Notes under the pieces: model-generated
What the model was told of the DNA's origin: nothing
What the model saw: the letters and a program-made list of their open reading frames with translations, nothing else
Databases searched by the model: none
From: Nymphaea colorata
Taxonomy: Eukaryota; Streptophyta; Magnoliopsida; Nymphaeales; Nymphaeaceae
Assembly: GCF_008831285.2 (NCBI RefSeq)
Contig: NC_045139.1
Span: forward strand, 36,119,706-36,183,705
DNA: 64,000 nt
Reading direction: 5' to 3'
Translations under genes and position numbers: made by a program
Part shown: in pieces, positions 57,312 to 64,000 of the stretch
Layout of the letters: each line of letters begins with the position of its first letter
Position numbering within the stretch: position 1 is the stretch's first letter

Positions 57312-60300
57312 AGCGCCTTATTGACTTCATGCGCATGGTCTGTCCAAGCTTGACTTCATTCTGCTTTTTAAGAAATGAAATGGTCAACAGTCTCTATTTT
57401 ATTATTATCTTTAAAAGATTGCGCGAAAACATGTGGTTGTTCTTCAGTCAAATCCATAAAAGTCGGCCCCAATCCAAGCTGAGTTTGAAATTAACGTGAT
57501 TCAGAGAAGCAAATAAAAGATTAAAAAGGTTCTGCAAAAAGGTTTACAACTTGAATGCTATGCCTTCAAGAAATGAAAAGACAATACAAAGTCAAAATCG
57601 GAATTTTGATTTTGAGATCAAATTTTGAAACTGGGTTTCCCTAACTAAACTTTTTAAAAATAGATTGGAAAATAAAATATAAGAACTAATCTTAATTTCA
57701 AAGTGGGCACCTGTCAGCACGAAGAGATAAAGGCTGGCTGAGTTATTGGATGGTCAACGAATGATATGGAATTATGGATCCAGTGTGACTATGAGCAGGG
57801 CATATTCCTTGGACATTCAAGGTAGAGTTGATGACCCACTCAATACAGAGAAACATGCGCGACACACAACGAAACATTTTAGTTGATTGTCGAGGGTCTC
57901 ATGGGCAGTGTAGAACTCCATTGCAAAAGCTTGACAGGTCGATCAGACTGCCTGCATGTTCAAAATTTGAATCTGGGTAGGAAGAGCGAAATCAACCCTT
58001 CAAACTGCATTCCCCTTCGGGTTGTACAATTGGATTAAGTTAACTTGTAAGATAATGTAATGAGGATGCCGTAGACCCTTGCGAGGCATCCGAGAACTAC
58101 AATTCTACAGATGTTATTGAGTGAACAAAAGAAGGACTCTGACCTTAAAAATATCTCTGATGCCTTGCCTTCGCTGTAGAACAATGTCACAACTGTTTCT
58201 ATATTAATCCTATCTTTGGAGTCCAATTGCTTTGAAGTTCAAATGTTAGTTCAGATATCTTTGGGGAAATAAGTGTGGCCGCTACCATTTGAGTTCAGAT
58301 TCGTATATAAAATTTTTTAAACATTCAACTCGGAGCCAATAACTCAGTAATTGATGTGTGGAGAATTTTAGTATATCTGATGCTGGATGTTGCTGATTGA
58401 TTAAGAAAAGTTGAATTTACCTTTTAAAATTTTAAAATTTATTATTACTTTTGCTAAAAATACCACAAATGGCTGTGGCATCATGAACCGCTCTTCCTCA
58501 ATCTCTCCATTTTAGAGGGATTGGAATCACATTAAAATTCTTTCATTTTCCTTTTCTCTTTTGGCACCCAAACACAGTTCTTAGCTCCTTTTATTCCCCT
58601 CTCTACTAATTAATCGTCCAAACACAAAAAAGGTTTTTCCTTTCATTCCTTTCTCTCCCTCTCCATCCATTCAGGCAAGGTGTTAAGATACTGGTTTTTT
58701 AGCACTGATTTAATTGCTAAACGTGTCTAGATTGGGACCCGGATGTTTTAAGAGAGAAAAATCGCATTTAGACGCATATCTGATGGATCAAAATTCGCTT
58801 TTATCTGTTCCCGCTGTTTTGTGCTATATCTATGAAAAGCGAGTCATTATCTTGGATTTTCGCCGGATTCACGAGGTTTTTATGAGCTTCAACTACTTAC
58901 AAGGTTTGTTAGGATTCCCAGCATTCGATCGAACAAAAATTCGGTAGAAATGATATATTTTTCACCGGTAAAAGCACTATGATATGAGGATGAGATGACT
59001 GCCGCAGGAACGCAAATGGCGAACACCACCAACTTGATATTAAACAGGTGCTTTTGCAAGAACTATCCAGACAAATGTTGTTCATCCTATACATGGGATA
59101 TTTGAAGTAACTGATAGAAAAATTTTAGAAAATTGAAGAGCTAAAGTCAATATTCGTAAGGCAGACCTTACTGAAGGAGAGCCGTCGTCCATGTTTTGCT
59201 GTGAGGGCACTCGGAATTGGTCCATGTAGATGATTGTCTAATATGTCTCTAAATCACCAACCCACACAGTCAGTTTTCCTCAAAGCAAGTAAAGGAAAAC
59301 TCTACAAGCACCACAGTAGTCATACTCACAATGTCTGCATTTTCATCGTCCCACAAAATTCTGGTATTTGGCATTTCAAGCAATCACCTAACAAGTTCGT
59401 GTTCGCAGAGACCAGAAAGACATGTATAGCCAGCAAGTCTATCGATCACAGGATGGATTTATTATGATGCATGGGCACACTTACAGTGACAGAATGGATG
59501 TCAACTTTCAAACTCTGCAGATATTGAGCCAATTCACTGTTGGGAAGGTCCCCGCGTAGAAATTCTGAGCAGTTAGACCCAGGGATGAGTTGTTGGTTAA
59601 TAGAGATTTAACTCGAGGTACAAGCCAGTCACTGTTGGTGACTTCAGATTCCCACAGCTGCAGTCGAGACCTTCTCATGGGAACAGCTCGGGAAGACAAG
59701 GATCAGAGATACCGTTTTTCTTAATTTGGTATTAATCTCTGATTCCCATGATTCCATCAACTGCAATCCTGTCACTTTCTATCCAGGGGAGATGGTAGGA
59801 TTGGCAAGGTAAAAAATTTTCAACTTCTTTTTTCTTAAATACGAATTTCAAGTGATCTGATTCACAATGATTCTGATTGGAATCCGATTTATTTCAGCTG
59901 ATTTGATTTTCTGATTTTTATTTCAGACACATTTTTTTCTTATTCATTTCCTATTCGACTTAAGTAAGAAAAAAGGTTGTTCTTGTTCTGATAAAAGCTT
60001 CTTGAGTCTTAAAAGCTCTTCTGTCACCACATTCTTGACGGAGGGTAAATGGGCAATGTCCTTTTTTTTTTTTTTGAATTTTGAATTTTTACTTGAGGGA
60101 AATAGCCTTAGCATAAAACTTTAAGGTCGTACCCTGGTGCCAAGATTCTCTGACTTTGTTAGACTTACTACAAAGAATGAAAAGAAGACGAGGATTTGCA
60201 TGGGCTTTTTATGCTTTTGCTAATCTAGTAAAAAATGACATTCACTCTGATAATGGTTAGTTTTAACATTGAAAGCCAAAGCCAAGGGTGTGTGCTTAAG

Positions 60301-60628
60301 GAAAATGTCATGAAAAAGGAAAGCCAAAGCGAAAGAAGTGTGGTTATCTACTTATCTTCAATTTAGTTTTGATGAGTTCATTTGATAAGACAAGAAGAGA
60401 ATCATAGAAAACTTCGACAGGTTGAAGGCAACCAGGTTTCATTTAGCGCTTGCTTTCAATGATGAAAACTTCAAAAAAAAAAAAAAATCACTTAAACAAT
60501 ACTCTTTACACTGTTTTGTTTCGTTCTGAATGCGGCCATTTGGCAAGGCTTAAAAATCAGGTGGGCGTCTAGATTGGTGTAAAAAGCACACTTATAAGAA
60601 TGTGAAAACTTTTAACTGAGTGTCACAC
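57312..60628. other. Intergenic, no gene recognised
   Basis: Between the TIR locus and copy B. Section 58540-58680 has CACCCAAACACAG and CGTCCAAACACAA words typical of MITE ends, unassigned. Short frames (for example 59508-59699 minus) show no family likeness; NB-ARC or LRR remnants were looked for and not found. Confidence 0.45.
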
Positions 60629-60871
60629 TTGTGATGTTTGATAAAAAAAAATGATGCAGACACTAGATATATAAACAACAGACCCCCTGAGTTTAAATGT
60701 CACGCTTGTCATTGTTGATTAGAAAAAAATCATGCACCCGACCAAGACACGAGGTATAAACAACAGACCCGTCAAGTTTGAATTGCCTATCGATTGTGCT
60801 ACGGCCCTTTACTTGCACGACTCAGTTTTGGTTATGCCCCTTTACTTGCACGACTCAGTTTTGGTCTCGTT
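60629..60871 (+). repeat. Two adjacent tandem duplications upstream of copy B
   Basis: An imperfect unit of about 78 bp occurs twice at 60629-60790 (both contain TATAAACAACAGACCC). A 33-bp unit, CCCTTTACTTGCACGACTCA and onward, occurs twice at 60805-60871. Confidence 0.8.
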
Positions 60872-60961
60872 AGAATCCGAGAAGATTAGGCGCATTCGAA
60901 CTCGCTCCCACCACGCACCTCATTGGCAGGAATATTCCCCCGGAGAGTCCAAAAAAAGAGC

Positions 60962-60968
60962 TATAAAT
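60962..60968 (+). promoter_or_regulatory. Possible TATA box of copy B
   Basis: CTATAAATTG 45 bp before the ATG at 61007; the spacing allows only a short leader. Confidence 0.4.
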
Positions 60969-61006
60969 TGAAAAGGGTGCACGCTAATTCCAGCTTTCGT
61001 ATATTG

Positions 61007-63686
61007 ATGGATAATTCGCAAGTGGAAGATGCATTTAGGGTGATTGATGCCTCCATAGCCGAAATCAAATGGAAGCTCAGGCCTTCATCCAAGAATCGAT
61101 TAGTTTTCGGTACCCTTTTTCCCCTTGTGCTTGAATCAAGGACGGAATTGTTTGACTTACTGTTGCATTTTTTTTTTTTTGTAAACATGATTTTGTGCTT
61201 GATTTTATTGGTTTCTTTTGATTTTTGAATATAAAAAGAATCTCATGGATTTTGTTGCATGGACGAATTCAAATTTGAGATGTTGAGTGTTGTTTCTGCT
61301 CGTGTTTAATGCCTATTTTCTCATTTCTTGGTTACACCATACAGCAGATTAAGTGCTGGAATGAACACAATATAATGGGATTTTGTTATTATTCAATTTG
61401 TATGGCGTTTGTTTGTTTTTTTCGCCCTCTCGTTTAGGTATCTAAGTACAATTTTGTTCGAGTAAGGACCTTGGCTTCCGGAAGAATGGTTCTTGATAAA
61501 GTTCATGAGCAAGTTCAACGGGCTGTTGACTCGTTCTGGCGGGTCAACTGGGTAACTGGATTAGCTATAACCAAATGTTTCCTTCTACATAACCTTCTAA
61601 AGACAAGGGAAAGAACAGGGTCATTCTTCGTATTGATCTTTCCACATTTCTATCTGTGAGCAAATGAAAATGTCTGGACTGATACATATGTTATTAATTG
61701 ACTTGATTTATAGTATATATCTCAAATTCTCTATGGATCAGAAATGAAAGTAGGAGTGAAGACAATCAAACAACGCTTGATGTAGTTGCACATGGTGGGC
61801 ACAAGCACAAAATGTAAAAGGAAAATTTTTTAGGAAATGAAAAAATGATGAGAAGAAAATGACATAGCATTTCCTTCCAATAGTCCTTAAGAGTTAAGAG
61901 CTCTTGAAGGTGTGTGCATATCATTAGGATCCAGGAGTATTCAGGCATTACATCATAGCTGCAGACTTTCAAAAGGATATCCGAGTGATGGGATAGTTAC
62001 TTCGTTTTTATTAAATTTGCAGATATACTGGCACTAATTACAGGTCTTAGGCCGGCAGTAATGGTGGATTATGGTGGTCATGGATCTGAACTGCAAGCAC
62101 ACCTTTGCATTTTACTAGATTTGATTAAAAAGGTCTGAACTTCATTACTTCATATATATAGAACTGTGCTCTCGGTGCTGTTGTTCACTTTCCATGCAAT
62201 CTGATAAAATCTTGCTTGGTCAGCTATTCTACATTTTAATGTTGCCAGTGTGTATTCGGTGAATGAGAAAATTCATGTCAAGGTTTTGACAATGAAAACT
62301 GAAACCGTGAAACGCCTATGTGGGAGGATTTTCTAATTTAATTACATGCCATTTGTTTGAATGAAGAATGAAGTATAGGATGTGTAATACTAATACATGA
62401 TAGTTGATCGTGTTGTTTGATCTGTAACTGCAGCAAAGAACATTTTGGGTTTAGAGCCCAAATGAGCTTCTCACTCTGCAACCATGAGTAATTACAACCA
62501 AACTTTGATATATCAGCCTATTGCCGAATGATATTTTGTTAGTTTTGTCGTATGAGGAGAGAGTGTTCCAAATCATGACACTGGAGCATTCTTCTCATTC
62601 CTTGGGTGCATCGTTCTCAGTCAGAAATCTGCTGTTTCTAGGTATCCCATAATTGTGCTAAATTCCTTTTCAGATTCTCCCTCCTTAGTATGCTTCTCAA
62701 TCCCGTTTCGTCCTCTGTGCTCTCCAGGAGCTAGTTCTTGTCCTCTCCTTGTTTTGAAACTCATATACCAACTTCTGTTGCTCATAATGTAGTTAATTTT
62801 ATGTTCTGGTTTTGTCAGGAGTGGGAATAAATTTAAATTAATAACTTTATTCTTTATGAATAATAATGTTAGTGGCCATGTGGAAGCTCATTATATGTTT
62901 GCAGACAGTTGAATCATTTGAGGGTTAGCGAGTAGCTAGAGGTTGAGCATTCCTGCTTCTTGGAGAAGATATAGTACATACAGCTATAGAAACATTCTGG
63001 TGTTGGTAAAGAAGCAATTTTTTTGTGAGGGATTTGTTTCTCCATTACTTCAAATTAGAATTTGCATAGTTGAATATTCACCTTTCAGTAACATGTCAAC
63101 TGATGCAACCTGTAAAGTTGTATAAGAGCCACAGAAAGTTATGGTAATCCATTTTTTGTTCCTTTTTGGACAGCAATCATCATTGTTTGAGCTTTTAAGA
63201 GTCATGATAATTGAGGATATGATCTACCTAATACATATCAGAGGACTGGCGGAACATGCTTTGGCAAGCCTCTGCTTGAAAAGGGAGATACTATTTGTAG
63301 ACATTGATAAAGACCCTCCAAAGGTTGACTTGATTGGGGTTCCTTCACAGGCTTTTTTTTTCCATAAACCTGTCTTGTTACTTTATTTTTTCTGAATAAT
63401 GACAAATTTAATTGTGCCTGTGGCAGATGCTTTTACAGAAAGATGGACAGGTAGTATCAGCGCAGCTTGAATCAATTCAGAAAATGCTCTTCTCACTACT
63501 TTGTGTTCATAAACTGAACAAAGACCTACTGGCAGATATCCCACCCTTTCTAGGGATTGGACCCCCAGAAAAGGTGTTGGTTGAGCAATCTGGTTATCAG
63601 AAAGATCCTGCTAATGAATTCTCTGGGCCTATTGACCTTAGCAGCTTGATGCAGGATAGTCAGGTCACTCTGCCCACTCTGAATGG
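61007..63686 (+). CDS. DUF4504/C1orf74-like protein, copy B, 3' end beyond window
   Basis: Exons: 61007-61109, 62023-62132, 63174-63338, 63427-63686, with consistent phases; the last ends in phase 2 and must join an exon beyond 64000. Start chosen at 61007 because MDNSQVEDAFRVIDASI matches the usual beginning of plant members. Further landmarks: DILALITGLRPAVMVDYGG, RVMIIEDMIYLIHIRGLAEH, LFVDIDKDPPKV, then IDLSSLMQDSQVTLPTLNG. These fit an uncharacterised plant family related to human C1orf74 (UPF0739/DUF4504) as I remember it; no biochemical role is known to me. No stop or indel is seen, so this is the likely functional copy while copy A has decayed. Confidence 0.72.
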
Positions 63687-64000
63687 GTAAACCATCTTTT
63701 TATTGGCAAGCGTAGGTGCTAGTTGTGCACTTTTTCTATTCATGCATCCCTGGGACAACTCATCTCTAGCTGCCGTCACAATTTTAGCATCCTGATTTTT
63801 AGTGTCCATTCTGCAGATACATGACCAAACTTATATTTGCTGCTTGGAGCAATGCATTACTTGAGTGTTGCATCAGCAGGTTCTGAAGTATGCCAGTTTA
63901 AGGTGCACTAATTCAATCATACATGCAGAAAAAAAAAAGATAAAGGAATGATGTGTTTGTACGTAAGCAGTTTCACATTTTTAGCTTATGTGGCAGCAGA
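61705..64000 (+). repeat. Segmental duplication, second copy (matches 51097 onward)
   Basis: Aligns along its full visible length with 51097 to about 53360, exons and introns alike, offset 10.6 kb, with scattered substitutions and small indels. Homology starts abruptly at GATTTATAGTATATATCTCA in both. Confidence 0.95.

Noticed and set aside
57312-60628. Search for NB-ARC or LRR remnants that would make the TIR locus a broken classical receptor
   Set aside because: No P-loop, kinase-2, GLPL or LRR-like segments seen on either strand; the NB-ARC is also absent downstream of the linker.

Overview
The window is plant nuclear DNA. It is AT-rich, with spliced genes using GT/AG introns, abundant small transposon relics and CT/GA and AT microsatellites. 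A TIR-domain resistance-type gene and an SBT5-like subtilase point to a dicot or early-diverging angiosperm; TIR resistance genes make a grass unlikely. I cannot name the species. All gene models below were assembled by eye from reading frames, splice-site phase and family resemblance.

Layout. (1) 1-4988: a nearly complete Ty1/copia LTR retrotransposon whose 5' LTR is cut by the window edge. The visible LTR parts differ only in a CT-repeat length, so it is young. It appears to lie in an intron of (2) ZPR1 (+, 5870-13226, C-terminal ten exons), which also carries a 1,048-bp hAT-type element with an exact 8-bp target duplication and a decayed copia RT relic. (3) 13227-21911: gene-poor, with several small hAT-type MITEs, a PIF-like MITE and microsatellites. 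(4) 21912-27443 (+): a RING-CH (MARCH-type) membrane E3 ligase, six exons. (5) 27474-32529: repeats, including SINE-like and MITE-like pieces. (6) 32530-35174 (-): proteasome assembly chaperone 3 (PSMG3), seven coding exons. (7) 37920-43588 (-): an SBT5.3/AIR3-like secreted subtilase, eleven exons, intact catalytic residues, with a 73-bp triplication covering one splice acceptor. (8) 45012-49071 (-): a SELENOF/Sep15-like ER protein, four exons, Cys/Arg version without selenocysteine, with a hAT-like element in an intron. (9) 51097-64000: two direct copies of a gene resembling the DUF4504/C1orf74-like family. Copy A (51097-54649) lacks exon 1 and has stops and indels; copy B (61007 to window end) is open. 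Between them, on the minus strand (55533-57217), lies the most unusual locus: a TIR domain followed not by NB-ARC but by Gln/Glu-rich repeats with an exact 38-residue period. Its TIR exon carries a 271-bp internal tandem duplication and a frame break just before the expected catalytic Glu.

The housekeeping genes (ZPR1, PSMG3, SELENOF) share protein homeostasis themes but show no sign of being co-regulated. No CRISPR array, rRNA or convincing tRNA gene was seen.
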